DNA of 51,374 bases from Alkalibaculum sporogenes (GTDB lineage: Bacteria > Bacillota > Clostridia > Eubacteriales > Alkalibacteraceae): positions 1-51,374 of the forward strand of contig NZ_WHNX01000021.1 in the NCBI RefSeq assembly GCF_009362815.1. Direction: 5' to 3'. The notes under the pieces were generated by a model, which saw nothing but the letters and a program-made list of their open reading frames with translations, was not told the DNA's origin and searched no databases. Shown here piece by piece: positions 8,961-18,767 of this stretch (its first letter is position 1; every line of letters begins with the position of its first letter). A program made the position numbers and the translations under genes.

Positions 8961-9482
8961 ATGGATAAAAAACCAATAGTAACGATGAAATTGAATAATG
9001 GAGATCAAATTAAACTTGAGTTATACCCTGAGATTGCTCCAAATACTGTGAATAATTTTGTGTCACTAATTAATTCAAAATATTATAATGGTCTAAAGTT
9101 TCATAGGGTTATAAAAAACTTTATGATACAAGGAGGGTGCCCACAAGGAACAGGAGTAGGGGGACCAGGTTATGCAATTAAAGGAGAGTTTAGTGGAAAT
9201 AGCTTTACAAATGATTTAAAACACGATAGGGGAGTAATATCAATGGCTAGAGCAGGAGACCCTGATAGCGCAGGATCGCAGTTCTTTATTATGCATAAAG
9301 ATTCTCCCCACTTAGATAGCCAGTATGCAGGATTTGGTAAAGTTATAGAGGGTATAGAAATAGTCGACAATATAGCAAACTGCAAAACTAGTTTTAATGA
9401 TAAACCTTCTAAAGATATAGTTATTGAAGATATGACAGTTGAAACATATGGTGTATCATACCCAGAGCCTGACAAAATATAA
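8961..9482 (+). CDS. Peptidyl-prolyl cis-trans isomerase, cyclophilin type
   Basis: Catalyses proline isomerisation during protein folding. The 173-residue product is a single cyclophilin domain without signal peptide, hence cytoplasmic. Signature segments are FHRVIKNFMIQGG, GTGVGGPGYAIKGEF and SMARAGDPDSAGSQFFI, with the catalytic Arg in FHRV and the Gln/Phe pair in SQFFI. An ATG at 8952 overlapping the previous stop is possible, but the AAGGAG site at 8947-8951 is far better spaced for the ATG at 8961. Confidence 0.93.
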   Translation: MDKKPIVTMKLNNGDQIKLELYPEIAPNTVNNFVSLINSKYYNGLKFHRVIKNFMIQGGCPQGTGVGGPGYAIKGEFSGNSFTNDLKHDRGVISMARAGDPDSAGSQFFIMHKDSPHLDSQYAGFGKVIEGIEIVDNIANCKTSFNDKPSKDIVIEDMTVETYGVSYPEPDKI

Positions 9483-9506
9483 GGAAGTAATCTGATTATA
9501 ATCAGG

Positions 9507-9556
9507 TATTGTTAGTGTAGTTCTTAGATGAAATTTAAGAACTTACACTGACAATA
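9507..9556 (+). terminator. Long hairpin after the cyclophilin gene
   Basis: Arms 9507-9526 and 9536-9556 form about 20 pairs with one G-U pair and one bulged base. A smaller palindrome CTGATTATAATCAG lies just upstream (9492-9505). It probably ends the uvrC-cyclophilin transcript; only a short AT-rich tail follows. Confidence 0.5.
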
Positions 9557-9593
9557 AAATTTACTTATTTTAAAGCAGGAGGTATAGAAAAAA

Positions 9594-10454
9594 ATGAGTG
9601 ATATAAAAATAATTACTGATAGTGCTAGTGATTTACCTATTGAAATAATTAGACAATACGACATCGATGTGTTGCCTTTAAGCGTGATAGAAGGTGATAC
9701 AGAATATAAGGACGGTGCAACTATTACACCAGAAGAAGTTTTTGAAAAAATGAGAAAAGGCATTAGTTTAAAAACTTCCCAAGTAACTACTAATGACTAC
9801 TACCAAAAATTCGAAGAATATATTTTGAAGGGAAAAGATTGTATATATATTGGATTCTCATCAAATTTATCTGGTTGCTATCAATCGTCAATATTAGCAA
9901 GAGATCAATTATCAGAAAAGTATGGAGCTGATAAATTAAACTTACATATTTACGATACTAAGTGTGCGTCATTAGGATTTGGTTTAGTAGTGTTAGAAGC
10001 TGCTAAAAAAGCTAAACAGGGAAAAACAACCCAAGAAGTATTAGAGATTATAGATTATTATTCTAATAATATAGAGCATATTTTTACAGTATTTGACTTA
10101 GATTATTTACACAAAGGTGGGCGGCTGAAAAAAAGTACTGCTGTGCTTGGAAACTTACTAAATATATTCCCTATTCTTCACGTTGTGGATGGTAATTTAC
10201 AGCTTCTAGAGACTGTAAGAGGGCGTAAAAAACATATGAAAAGAGTAATGGAGTTAGTTGACGAAAGAGGTAAAGATTTAGATAATCAGACTGTTGGTAT
10301 AGTTCATGGAGACAATATTGAATTAGCAGAGGAACTTAAGAGTGTTTTTCAGGAAAGATACAATACTAAGGATTTTATTATTCGGCCTGTAGGCGCAGTG
10401 ATAGGGGCACATACAGGACCTGAAATGTTCTCTCTATTCTTTTTAAAAAAATAA
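9594..10454 (+). CDS. DegV family fatty-acid-binding protein
   Basis: A 286-residue DegV protein. In Gram-positive bacteria DegV (FakB-type) proteins present fatty acids to the FakA kinase for phospholipid synthesis. The N-terminal IITDSASDLP and the SSNLSGCYQS and YDTKCASLGFGL segments are typical; the lipid-site HKGGRLKK stretch near 179 and the C-terminal GPVIGAHTGP-like turn (GAVIGAHTGP) are present. The ATG follows an AGGAGG site. A second DegV gene lies at 12007. No fakA is in the window. Confidence 0.92.
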   Translation: MSDIKIITDSASDLPIEIIRQYDIDVLPLSVIEGDTEYKDGATITPEEVFEKMRKGISLKTSQVTTNDYYQKFEEYILKGKDCIYIGFSSNLSGCYQSSILARDQLSEKYGADKLNLHIYDTKCASLGFGLVVLEAAKKAKQGKTTQEVLEIIDYYSNNIEHIFTVFDLDYLHKGGRLKKSTAVLGNLLNIFPILHVVDGNLQLLETVRGRKKHMKRVMELVDERGKDLDNQTVGIVHGDNIELAEELKSVFQERYNTKDFIIRPVGAVIGAHTGPEMFSLFFLKK

Positions 10455-10469
10455 AGTTTGAATCGAAAA

Positions 10470-10500
10470 AGAAGATTTTAAGGTTATCTTAAAATCTTCT
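10470..10500. terminator. Bidirectional terminator between degV and pgi
   Basis: A 13-bp perfect stem (10470-10482 with 10488-10500) and 5-nt loop between two convergent genes. T-rich tails flank it on both strands. Confidence 0.85.
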
Positions 10501-10524
10501 TTAAAATTCTAAATTATTTTATTT

Positions 10525-11847
10525 TTATCTTTTCAGTAGTGCTTCTCCTATTTCTTCAAATCCTGGTTTTTGTAGTAATCCAAACATATTCTTCTTATAT
10601 GATTCTACCCCTGGTTGATCAAAAGGATTTACTCCAAGGAGATAACCACTTAAAGCACAAGCTTTTTCAAAGAAGTATATCATCTTGCCTATTGAGTAAG
10701 GGCTTAAATCAGGTAAATTTATCATTAAATTTGGAACTTTACCATCTAAATGAGCAAATAATGTACCTTTACAAGCTTGTTCATTTACGTAGTTCATTCC
10801 TTTGCCTTGTAAATAGTTTAATCCATCTAAGTCATATTCATCACTAGGGATTGAAAGATCAATTTCAAGGTTTTCGATATTAAGAATAGTTTCAAATAGA
10901 TTTCTCTTTCCTTCCTGAATAATTTGACCTAAAGAGTGCAAATCAGTAGAGAAATTTACTGATGCAGGGAAAATACCTTTGTTATCCTTACCTTCGCTTT
11001 CTCCAAATAATTGTTTCCACCATTCGGAAATGTAGTATAAGCCTGGTTCATAGCTAACTAGTATTTCTATGAGATTTCCTTTATTGTATAATATGTTTCT
11101 GACAGCAGCATACTGATAACAAGGGTTAGTTATGTCTTTCTTATTAAACTCTACTATTGCATCCTTAGCTCCTTGTAAAAAGGAATCTATATCAATACCA
11201 GCTGCAGCAATCGGCAGTAACCCGACTGGAGTATGAACTGAATATCGTCCTCCTACATCATCAGGTATTACAAAAGAAGTATAGCCTTCATTCTCAGCCA
11301 TTTTCTTTAAAGCTCCTTGTTTAGCATCTGTAGTTACGTAAATACGTTTAGAAGCCTCTTCTTTTCCGTATTTTTTTAATAAAAGCTCTCTAAAGAATCG
11401 AAATGCTATTGCTGGTTCTGTAGTTGTACCTGATTTTGAAATAACATTAATACTTATATCTTTATTTTCTGAAATATCGAGTAAATGCTTTAAATAGGTA
11501 GGACTAATATTTTGACCAGCAAAATATATTTTAGGAGCTTTCCTTTGCTCTGTAGTAATTTCATTATAGAAAGAATGAGTAAGTGCTGATATAACAGCTT
11601 TTGAACCAAGATATGAACCTCCTATTCCTATTATTATAAGAATTTCAGAGTCACCTTGGATTTTTAAAGCAGCATCTTTAACTTTTTGAATTTCCTTTTG
11701 TTCAAGTCTATTGGGATAGTCTAACCAACCTAAAAAGTCACTACCAGGGCCTTCTTTACAATTTAACATATTATCGGCTAATAATATGTTGGGAATAATA
11801 TTATCTATTTCGTGTTTACTGATGAAAGAGTTGCTGTAATCAAACAT
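10525..11847 (-). CDS. pgi: Glucose-6-phosphate isomerase
   Basis: Interconverts glucose 6-phosphate and fructose 6-phosphate. The 440-residue length matches the short bacterial/Firmicute type. Seen are the sugar-phosphate site [13 protein letters not shown] (about 74-86), the [10 protein letters not shown] segment (about 138-147), [13 protein letters not shown] (about 199-211), the GESEGK segment with the catalytic Glu, and the C-terminal QPGVESYK with the catalytic Lys. A strong AAGGAGG site precedes the ATG. It is monocistronic and divergent from the second degV gene. Confidence 0.97.
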   Translation of the reverse strand: MFDYSNSFISKHEIDNIIPNILLADNMLNCKEGPGSDFLGWLDYPNRLEQKEIQKVKDAALKIQGDSEILIIIGIGGSYLGSKAVISALTHSFYNEITTEQRKAPKIYFAGQNISPTYLKHLLDISENKDISINVISKSGTTTEPAIAFRFFRELLLKKYGKEEASKRIYVTTDAKQGALKKMAENEGYTSFVIPDDVGGRYSVHTPVGLLPIAAAGIDIDSFLQGAKDAIVEFNKKDITNPCYQYAAVRNILYNKGNLIEILVSYEPGLYYISEWWKQLFGESEGKDNKGIFPASVNFSTDLHSLGQIIQEGKRNLFETILNIENLEIDLSIPSDEYDLDGLNYLQGKGMNYVNEQACKGTLFAHLDGKVPNLMINLPDLSPYSIGKMIYFFEKACALSGYLLGVNPFDQPGVESYKKNMFGLLQKPGFEEIGEALLKR

Positions 11848-12006
11848 AAAATGCCTCCTTTTTACTATGAAGATTAACTTAGTTTTTTTAGTCTATGATT
11901 ACTGATAATATAGTATCATATAATTAAGCATATAAACATTATAACTGTTTTTACTTTATATTAGAATAAATATATGATAATATTTAGTAAATAGGAGGGT
12001 GATTTA

Positions 12007-12843
12007 ATGGATTATAACATTGTTGTTGGTAGTAGCTGTGATTTTAATGATGAGTACGGAGATAAGATAAACTATTCTACAGTTCCATTCACAATAACCA
12101 TAGATGACGAAAACTATAGAGATGATGAGAGTTTTACTGGGAAAAAAATAGTTGAAAAGATGAAGAACTCAGCTCTTGCAATAAAGACTGCATGTCCTTC
12201 TCCAAATGAGTTTTTAGAGAGCTACAAGAAAGGTGAAAACGTTTTTGTTGTAACAATTTCTTCAAAATTAAGTGGTACATATAATAGTGCTATCACTGCT
12301 AAAAATATGTACCTAGAACAATTTGAAAATAAATTTATCCACATATTTGATTCCTTAAGTGCAGCAATAGCTGAAACTATGATAGTAATAAAAATCAAGG
12401 AATTAATCGACGAAGAAAATTCTTTAAATGAAATAGTTCAAAAAGTGGACATGTACATTAAAGAGCTGAGGACACTATTTGTACTTGAAAAATTAGATAA
12501 TTTAATAAAAAATGGTAGAATGAGTAAGCTAACTGGAAAATTTGCTCAATTCCTTCACATAAAACCTATTCTTTCTGAAGATGGGTCAGGTGAAATAAAA
12601 ATGATCGATAAGAGCAGAGGTACAAAGAGCGCTTTGAAAAAACTTGTAGATCATATAGCCACTCAAGGCGTTGTATCTGAGAATAAAAAATTGGGTATTG
12701 TTCATTGTAATGATTTAGATAAAGCATTATTCGTAAAAAAGCTAATTGAAGATAAATATAATTTTAAAGAAATAATTATTACAGAAGCAAATGGATTAAG
12801 CGCAGTATATTCTGACGATGGTGGGATAATTATAGCATACTAA
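12007..12843 (+). CDS. DegV family protein (second paralogue)
   Basis: A 278-residue DegV-type lipid-binding protein, clearly diverged from the copy at 9594: the start is VVGSSCDFN instead of ITDSASDLP, and the lipid-site region reads LIKNGRMSKLTGKFAQFL. The SSKLSGTYNSA motif and the final TEANGLSAVYSDDGG turn keep the fold recognisable. The start is ATG after AGGAGGGTGA. Divergence from the other paralogue suggests a different fatty-acid preference, by analogy with multiple FakB proteins; this is inference. Confidence 0.88.
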   Translation: MDYNIVVGSSCDFNDEYGDKINYSTVPFTITIDDENYRDDESFTGKKIVEKMKNSALAIKTACPSPNEFLESYKKGENVFVVTISSKLSGTYNSAITAKNMYLEQFENKFIHIFDSLSAAIAETMIVIKIKELIDEENSLNEIVQKVDMYIKELRTLFVLEKLDNLIKNGRMSKLTGKFAQFLHIKPILSEDGSGEIKMIDKSRGTKSALKKLVDHIATQGVVSENKKLGIVHCNDLDKALFVKKLIEDKYNFKEIIITEANGLSAVYSDDGGIIIAY

Positions 12844-12871
12844 GTGCACAAGAACTCTTGGCGAGTGTGGC

Positions 12872-12965
12872 GACTTTTACAGGCACTTAATCCCCCACTT
12901 ATCTTTCTTTACTAACTTGAAATCTTGAAAGTGTGTGAGTATTAGTGCCTGTTAATGCGGGATAA
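12872..12965 (+). repeat. Intergenic inverted repeat, partly related to the dispersed repeat
   Basis: The segments ACAGGCACTTAATCCCCCA and TATTAGTGCCTGTTAATGCG form an inverted pair (core CAGGCACT / AGTGCCTG) about 55 bases apart. The GACTTTTACA...CCCCACTTAT part resembles the repeat at 3141-3226, and the right end resembles 49260-49286. No gene is seen between 12844 and 13186 apart from this repeat and the terminator. Confidence 0.45.
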
Positions 12966-12975
12966 ACTAAATATT

Positions 12976-13006
12976 AAAAAAGCTTGCCATTTAAGCAAGC
13001 TTTTTT
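12976..13006 (+). terminator. Rho-independent terminator
   Basis: Stem GCTTGC/GCAAGC extended by an A-run and a six-T tail, with loop CATTTAA. It ends transcription from the second degV gene. Confidence 0.85.
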
Positions 13007-13186
13007 CGACTAAATTTCTGACATTCAAACATTGCCTTTTTTTAATTAAAGAAGGAGAAAATTTTACTTGTAGTGGAGAGTTAAATCTTTTTCAAAGTGA
13101 TTTTAATGATTTTCTAATGCAATAAATGTATTTAATTAATAATTATTTATTAAAATATAATTAACCTATAAAAATGGAGGTTTATT

Positions 13187-13795
13187 ATGCGAGTAACACT
13201 AGATCAGGTTGAAACATTAAGAAAGAGAGTAAGTTGTGACTATCAAACTGCAGAGAAAGCATTGAGAAAATCAAAAGGGAATATAGATGGTGCAGTATTA
13301 TACTTAAAGAAGATGGAAAACAGAAAATTTAAAAAAGCATTTGTAGTTTTAGAGCAGATAATAAATCGAATATTTTCATATAGTCTGCTTATTGTTAAGA
13401 ATGATAAAAATATTTTTAGTTTTCCCATTGTACTAGTAATTATTGTTGTTTGGTCTCTAAATATACCATTACCTATAATTCTATCAATTGGTGTATTAGC
13501 CGCATTATCGGAATTTAGTTTTGAAATTATCGATAGAAATTCTTATAAATATGAAGAGTCTTTCACAAAGAGTGAAGATAAGAAAAGTAAAAGTCAAAAC
13601 AGTAAAAGTCAAAACAGTAGTGATCAAATGACTGATAAGAAAAGTGATGAAAACAATGCAATTATTAGCCAAAGCGATGATGTTGAAAAAGTAAATGTTA
13701 ATGTTATTAATGACGAAGTCTTACCTATTCCACAACAAAAAGAACCACCATTATTTACAGATGATGATGGATATAATGAAATCATTATTGAATAG
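13187..13795 (+). CDS. UBA-like/DUF4342-type membrane protein
   Basis: A 202-residue protein. Residues about 4-42 form a UBA-like three-helix module (CDYQTAEKALRKSKGNIDGAV). A hydrophobic region at about 80-112 then provides one or two membrane segments. The C-terminal part is hydrophilic and low-complexity (Ser/Lys/Asn, then acidic). It contains a perfect 15-bp tandem duplication (13586-13600 and 13601-13615) encoding SKSQN twice. This layout matches DUF4342 proteins, whose function is unknown to me. A GGAGG site precedes the ATG. The two-component system follows 28 bases downstream and may be cotranscribed. Confidence 0.7.
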   Translation: MRVTLDQVETLRKRVSCDYQTAEKALRKSKGNIDGAVLYLKKMENRKFKKAFVVLEQIINRIFSYSLLIVKNDKNIFSFPIVLVIIVVWSLNIPLPIILSIGVLAALSEFSFEIIDRNSYKYEESFTKSEDKKSKSQNSKSQNSSDQMTDKKSDENNAIISQSDDVEKVNVNVINDEVLPIPQQKEPPLFTDDDGYNEIIIE

Positions 13796-13823
13796 TAGTT
13801 ATAGATAAAAAGGAGAGTTTCGG

Positions 13824-14504
13824 TTGATAAAGGTATTGGTAGTAGAGGATGAACAAAAAATATCACGTTTTATTCAATTAGAATTAGAACATGAAGGATA
13901 CTGTGTAGAGTTATCTAATGATGGAAGAGATGGATTCGAAAAGGCGAAAGAAAATGTTTATGATGTGATTATTCTTGATATCATGATACCTTTCTTAAGC
14001 GGTATGGAAGTGTGCAGGCGATTAAGGCAGATAAATGTTAATACACCTATTATTATGTTAACGGCTAAAGATGATATTACAGATAAAGTTATGGGATTAG
14101 ATATCGGAGCAGATGATTATATGACAAAGCCATTTGCCATTGAAGAGTTATTGGCACGTATACGAGTAGTGCTTAAAAGAAAGGCTTCAAAGGTAAATTT
14201 AAGTACCAAGATTATAGTAGGAAACCTTATATTAGATAAAGATCAATATATAGTCACTTACAAAGACCAATTGATTGAATTAACCAAAAAAGAGTTCGAG
14301 TTATTGGAATATTTAATGGTAAATAAAAATATTGTGCTTTCAAGAGATAAAATAATTGAAAAAGTATGGGGATACGATTATATGGGAGAAACGAACATTA
14401 CAGATGTATATATACGCTATTTAAGAAGTAAAATTGATCAAAAGTATAAAGTAGACTTAATAAAAACAATAAGAGGAGTGGGGTATCAATTGAGAGATGA
14501 TTGA
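13824..14504 (+). CDS. OmpR/PhoB-family response regulator
   Basis: A 226-residue response regulator. The receiver domain (1-118) has the acidic pair VEDE at 7-10, phosphoacceptor Asp52 in ILDIMIP, and the TAKDD and MTKPF segments. The winged-helix domain (about 128-226) has ELTKKEFELLEYL and IRGVGYQLRD. The start is TTG: the AAGGAG site at 13810-13815 is well placed for it and the protein then begins at the normal MIKVLVVEDE. It overlaps the histidine kinase gene by eight bases and so acts with it. Targets unknown. Confidence 0.95.
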   Translation: MIKVLVVEDEQKISRFIQLELEHEGYCVELSNDGRDGFEKAKENVYDVIILDIMIPFLSGMEVCRRLRQINVNTPIIMLTAKDDITDKVMGLDIGADDYMTKPFAIEELLARIRVVLKRKASKVNLSTKIIVGNLILDKDQYIVTYKDQLIELTKKEFELLEYLMVNKNIVLSRDKIIEKVWGYDYMGETNITDVYIRYLRSKIDQKYKVDLIKTIRGVGYQLRDD

Positions 14505-15978
14505 TATCCAGAAGATAATCAAAGAGATTTTAAATGTTGGTATGAGAATAATAAAGAGTGTTATGATATATCCACTATCTCTGGTAAATAATATAGTTAG
14601 AATTCTTAGATTTTCAATTCGAACAAAAATTACTTTTACTTATTTAATATTGTATACTTGGGTTACTATTTTTTCTGCAATATTAGTGTTAGGTGGCTAC
14701 TTCTATTTTAATGTACAGAAAGTTTCAGCTAATGAAGATGCAAATCTGCAACAAATTATCGATATTGTTGATGAAAATCGTGATGACACTGAAAAAATTA
14801 AAGGCTTAATTGATAGTCTCGAGCTCAATGTAGATTTAGTTGTGCAGGAACCTACAAGTAAAGTAATAGTGAGTACAACTGAGAGTAGTGTAATAAACAA
14901 TTATGAAGAACTAAAAAACCATGGTATATACAAAACATTTCCCCGTTTGAGCTTACTTAGATATTCAATTTTACCTAGAGAGATATTATATACACAGTAT
15001 AATATTATATTTTTTTACGATGTTCAGGAGTATTTATACAATATATTCATTATGCTATTATTTACAACGGTATCTTATATAGTTGGTATTTGTTTTATTT
15101 GGACCATAGGGAGTACTAAGACGAAAAAAGTTTTGAAGCCTATAAAACATTTTACAAAAGCAGCTCAAGGTATAAATGCTAAAAACTTAGATATTAGAAT
15201 TGATGTAGGTGAAGCAAAATACGAATTAAAAGACTTAGCTACAACTATTAATGGCATGATGGATAGAATAGAAGAAAGCTACGTGAAACAACAACAATTT
15301 GTATCGGATGTTTCACATGAATTAAGGACGCCAATAGCAGTAATCAATGGATATGCCAATATGTTAGACAGATGGGGAAAAGAAAATCCAGATGTTTTGC
15401 AAGAATCTATTGACGCATTGAAAAATGAAGCATGCAATATGGGAGATTTAGTAGAAAAGCTATTATTTTTAGCAAGATACGATGGTGATAACATTAAATA
15501 CGAGATGAATGTTATTAATTTAAGTGAGATTGTGGATGAAATAGTTCACGAAACAACAATGATTGATAAAAAACATTGTATTATTCGAGATATAGGTACT
15601 TGTCTTTATATTTTAGGAGATTATAATCGAATAAAACAAGTAATTAGAATTTTTGCTGATAATGCAATGAAGTACACCCCAGAAGGTGAGAGAATATTTA
15701 TTAAAGCTTACACTGAAAGTAATAATGTGATTGTTAGTGTGACGGATACAGGATCAGGGATATCAAGTGAAGACTTAGCTAACATTTTCGATAGATTCTA
15801 TAGAGCAGATAAATCTAGAGCAAAAAATACAGGTGGATACGGATTAGGGCTTAGTATTGCTAGAATAATAGTGCTTCAACATAAAGGAAAAATTATAGTA
15901 AGGAGTAAATTAAATGTGGGAAGTGAATTTAAAATATTATTGCCACTTTTAGAAAAAGTTAAAAAAGACAAGACATAA
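14497..15978 (+). CDS. Sensor histidine kinase, HAMP type
   Basis: A 493-residue membrane kinase pairing with the response regulator it overlaps. Two membrane segments (about 46-71 and 180-205) bracket an extracytoplasmic domain of about 110 residues. HAMP follows (about 206-262), then the HisKA dimer domain with phosphoacceptor His274 in SHELRTP, and the HATPase with N box (FADNAMKYTPEG), G1 (DTGSGI) and G2 (GGYGLGLSIA). All catalytic motifs look intact. The build is like PhoR/ResE-type or ArlS-type kinases; the signal is unknown. I see no clear terminator in the 79 bases to the convergent AraC-GH39 gene. Confidence 0.94.
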   Translation: MIDIQKIIKEILNVGMRIIKSVMIYPLSLVNNIVRILRFSIRTKITFTYLILYTWVTIFSAILVLGGYFYFNVQKVSANEDANLQQIIDIVDENRDDTEKIKGLIDSLELNVDLVVQEPTSKVIVSTTESSVINNYEELKNHGIYKTFPRLSLLRYSILPREILYTQYNIIFFYDVQEYLYNIFIMLLFTTVSYIVGICFIWTIGSTKTKKVLKPIKHFTKAAQGINAKNLDIRIDVGEAKYELKDLATTINGMMDRIEESYVKQQQFVSDVSHELRTPIAVINGYANMLDRWGKENPDVLQESIDALKNEACNMGDLVEKLLFLARYDGDNIKYEMNVINLSEIVDEIVHETTMIDKKHCIIRDIGTCLYILGDYNRIKQVIRIFADNAMKYTPEGERIFIKAYTESNNVIVSVTDTGSGISSEDLANIFDRFYRADKSRAKNTGGYGLGLSIARIIVLQHKGKIIVRSKLNVGSEFKILLPLLEKVKKDKT

Positions 15979-16057
15979 AATATATTACGCCAAGCCGAGA
16001 GTGTAATTAATTTTATGTCTGATATTCAGTTACTCTATTAGTATGAACTGTTTCAGC

Positions 16058-18559
16058 TTACGATGTTAAATTGTATTTTTTCTTTAATGTTATCAATCTT
16101 ATTTCGAAAGGCATCATCGTGATACTTAGCTGGTTATCTGGAAACTCAGCGATGCTTTTACTTATGCCTGGAACACTGATATTACGCAAATACTCAGTTT
16201 CTACTAAGGAAAGGGGTTCAATAGCACCCATCTTCACAAAATTATCAAAGGAACTGCCATTTTGGCAGTTTACATATTCCTGAACTACACAATATGTTCC
16301 TTTTAATTCTGGGAACTGAATACTTACAGTTGACTTTCCCTTATTTGGGAAAACTGAGTACCTGTCAGTATATGATGTGTTTATTCCAAAATCCTTTGCA
16401 TACGTTGAACTAAAATGATGATAATTATAAAGTAGAATTTTATAACCATCATTTGTAGAAGATACGACTATTCCATCATTACTGTATATTATTTCAGTTT
16501 CTAGCCTGTATAGAAAGTCAAGAGCATAGTATACAGGCTTTTTTATATTATTGAATGTATACATGCCAAGCCCACCATGGAATGTATTCGGACTCAGAAG
16601 ATTTTCTTCATGTAGATCAGTTAACAGCCAATAACAGATTCCATTAGTTTTACCAATAACATCAAGAATGTTTTTTACTACATATGAAGATTTAAAACAT
16701 GTATCTGACAAAGGGTCCTTATGTGATGTTGTGGAATTCCATTCGGTAATGTATAAAGGAACGTCACTGTATCCTGTTGAATCAAGCTGTGGATGAAGTT
16801 GATCTAAATATAATGAAAATGAATGATTATTAGATGATAACCACAATTCATTGTCATATATTTTATTCATGAAAAAATTGTCTGATAAATCAATATCATA
16901 ATAATGAATGCTTACAAAGTCAGGCTTACATTCATTTTCAGTAGCATATTTCAGAAAATTAATAAGCCAGTCGTCATTTTTTCCATAAGCAGAAAAGGCA
17001 GCAGGACCACCAAAACACAGATCTTCTGAAATACTTTTGACTGTATCATAAGATGATTTATACAGATTGTAGTATATCTCGTCTGTATTAAATCCAAACA
17101 TCTGATTTGCGGTTCCTGGCTCATTCCATACAGAAAAAAGCCATGTTCTTACAACAGTAAGAGAGTACCTTTCAATTATGTGGGTGGTAAAATTCCATAC
17201 CAGTGAATTCCATTTGTTGATATCTTCAGGTTCACTTACAATAATATTATCACTGAACATTCGTCTGTTCTTTACGGAAGCAAGTGCGTATGGCATAAAG
17301 GATAGCTGCAGTAGAGGTTTTAGGTGTATTGAAACAAGAAAATCCAGTATTTGATCGACAAGATTAAAATTATATATAGGTTTGCCATCTTTTGTTTCTG
17401 AATAAACATACAGACCATCTTCGAAAATACTGTGCATCTTGATATAGTCAAAATGCATTTTTTGCTGGACTTCAACCAATTGTTCACGGACAGGCTGATA
17501 TAGTAGCTCTTTTGCGCGACTTACACCCATAAAACGTTTCTCAGTAATAGTGTTGATAATTACATCATCAGTTTGAATCTGATATGTATATTCTGCAGTC
17601 TGGTCAACAGGAGTTACAGAATTTGTTGAAGTTATATGTGTATTAATAAATTTAAGAAGCGCACGGTGCATTGTGACTGAATCTGTTTCATAATAGTTGA
17701 TTGATTTATCTTTGTTGGTAGGAGTAAAAACTATTCCTCTTTTGGAATTCTGCGTTCTCCAGGTGCTTGGAAGCATATTATATTTTTCTTTAAATGCACT
17801 AACAAAAGCACGTGAATTTGGGAAACCGTTATTTTGCCCTATGGTATCAATAGAATAGTCAAGGTACAAAAGATCATTAAGTGCATAACGAAGTCTTATT
17901 GCCTTGATATGTTCTGATAAGGAAATACCCATGCTTTCCTTAAAAAATTTAGAAAGGTATGGGGGCGTAACATGCACTCTAGCTGCAATACTCTGTAGTG
18001 AGAGTTTTGTATGATATTCACTATTGATTATTGCAAGTATTTCATTGAGTCGGTTAAGCTGTTTAAAGGCACCATCCTGGTGAATAAGTTTTCCATCAGA
18101 AAAATTAGCATATAGCTCGTATATAAGATTATAAAAAAGCGATTCGTTCATTAATTCTATATACTTGCCACCGTCAAGGTTAAGCTTAAGAAACCTTGCA
18201 ACGATTTGTTTAATATTTTTATAACGTGCAGTGTTGGTATCCTGTGAACTGTCGCAACGATAATGTGTATTCTCAAATTCTGCAGGTACATTTCTTGACA
18301 TTTCTAGTTTGATTTGAATAGCAATAAGTGTTGCGTTTTCTGAATTAAGATCGTGTATTTCATTTGAATTAACAAGAAAAATATCATCTACACCAAGTTT
18401 AATTTGTTCTCCGCCTACAACTAGTGACACAATCCCTTCTATTACTATTAATAGCTCTATTGACTTATGCCAATGTTTTCCCACGCTTCCAATTGAATTA
18501 ATAAAAAGTGTCATTGGAATATTTTCAGGGTAATTAATTATTTCATGTGAAGTAGCCAT
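16058..18559 (-). CDS. AraC-family regulator fused to a GH39-type glycoside hydrolase domain
   Basis: An 833-residue fusion. Residues about 1-90 form an AraC-type cupin effector domain (HWHKSIELLIVIEG) and about 165-268 the two-helix-turn-helix AraC DNA-binding domain (LSLQSIAARVHVTPPYLSKFF; IDTIGQNNGFPNSRAFVSAFK). From about 325 a GH39-type (beta-xylosidase) TIM barrel follows, with putative acid/base Glu480 in WNEPG and nucleophile Glu606 in ITEWN, then a C-terminal beta domain. Both catalytic glutamates are kept, so the barrel may be active or a sugar sensor. An upstream in-frame ATG at 18598 exists, but the GGAGG site fits the ATG at 18559. It is divergent from the sugar ABC operon and is its likely regulator. 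Confidence 0.9.
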   Translation of the reverse strand: MATSHEIINYPENIPMTLFINSIGSVGKHWHKSIELLIVIEGIVSLVVGGEQIKLGVDDIFLVNSNEIHDLNSENATLIAIQIKLEMSRNVPAEFENTHYRCDSSQDTNTARYKNIKQIVARFLKLNLDGGKYIELMNESLFYNLIYELYANFSDGKLIHQDGAFKQLNRLNEILAIINSEYHTKLSLQSIAARVHVTPPYLSKFFKESMGISLSEHIKAIRLRYALNDLLYLDYSIDTIGQNNGFPNSRAFVSAFKEKYNMLPSTWRTQNSKRGIVFTPTNKDKSINYYETDSVTMHRALLKFINTHITSTNSVTPVDQTAEYTYQIQTDDVIINTITEKRFMGVSRAKELLYQPVREQLVEVQQKMHFDYIKMHSIFEDGLYVYSETKDGKPIYNFNLVDQILDFLVSIHLKPLLQLSFMPYALASVKNRRMFSDNIIVSEPEDINKWNSLVWNFTTHIIERYSLTVVRTWLFSVWNEPGTANQMFGFNTDEIYYNLYKSSYDTVKSISEDLCFGGPAAFSAYGKNDDWLINFLKYATENECKPDFVSIHYYDIDLSDNFFMNKIYDNELWLSSNNHSFSLYLDQLHPQLDSTGYSDVPLYITEWNSTTSHKDPLSDTCFKSSYVVKNILDVIGKTNGICYWLLTDLHEENLLSPNTFHGGLGMYTFNNIKKPVYYALDFLYRLETEIIYSNDGIVVSSTNDGYKILLYNYHHFSSTYAKDFGINTSYTDRYSVFPNKGKSTVSIQFPELKGTYCVVQEYVNCQNGSSFDNFVKMGAIEPLSLVETEYLRNISVPGISKSIAEFPDNQLSITMMPFEIRLITLKKKYNLTS

Positions 18560-18662
18560 ATTTCCTCCAAGGATCAAAAATTTAATATATATATACATTT
18601 TTATATACTATTATTATATATTTTGCAATCAAATTTAAAAAAAACACACAGAAATAAAAAAC

Positions 18663-18704
18663 TATATTAAAATTTTAATATACGTTGACAAGTAATGCCG
18701 TTGT
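18663..18704 (+). promoter_or_regulatory. Candidate operator and promoter of the sugar operon
   Basis: A perfect 20-bp palindrome occupies 18663-18682, two bases upstream of a consensus -35 TTGACA (18685-18690). A weak -10 (AATAAA at 17-bp spacing or TAAACT at 19-bp) follows. An imperfect promoter with an adjacent operator would suit activation by the divergent AraC-type protein. The palindrome is AT-only, so operator function is inference. Confidence 0.45.
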
Positions 18705-18767
18705 TTAAATAAACTGATGTGTATATAATTATATTATCAAAAAAAACAGTTTGTTGAAAGGTTAATT

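Noticed and set aside
13586-13615. 15-bp tandem duplication as a phase-variable repeat
   Set aside because: Only two copies and the unit is a multiple of three, so length change would not switch the frame.
15979-16057. Possible terminator between the histidine kinase and the AraC-GH39 gene
   Set aside because: Only a loose AGAGTGTAA/GTTACTCT pairing and no T-tract.
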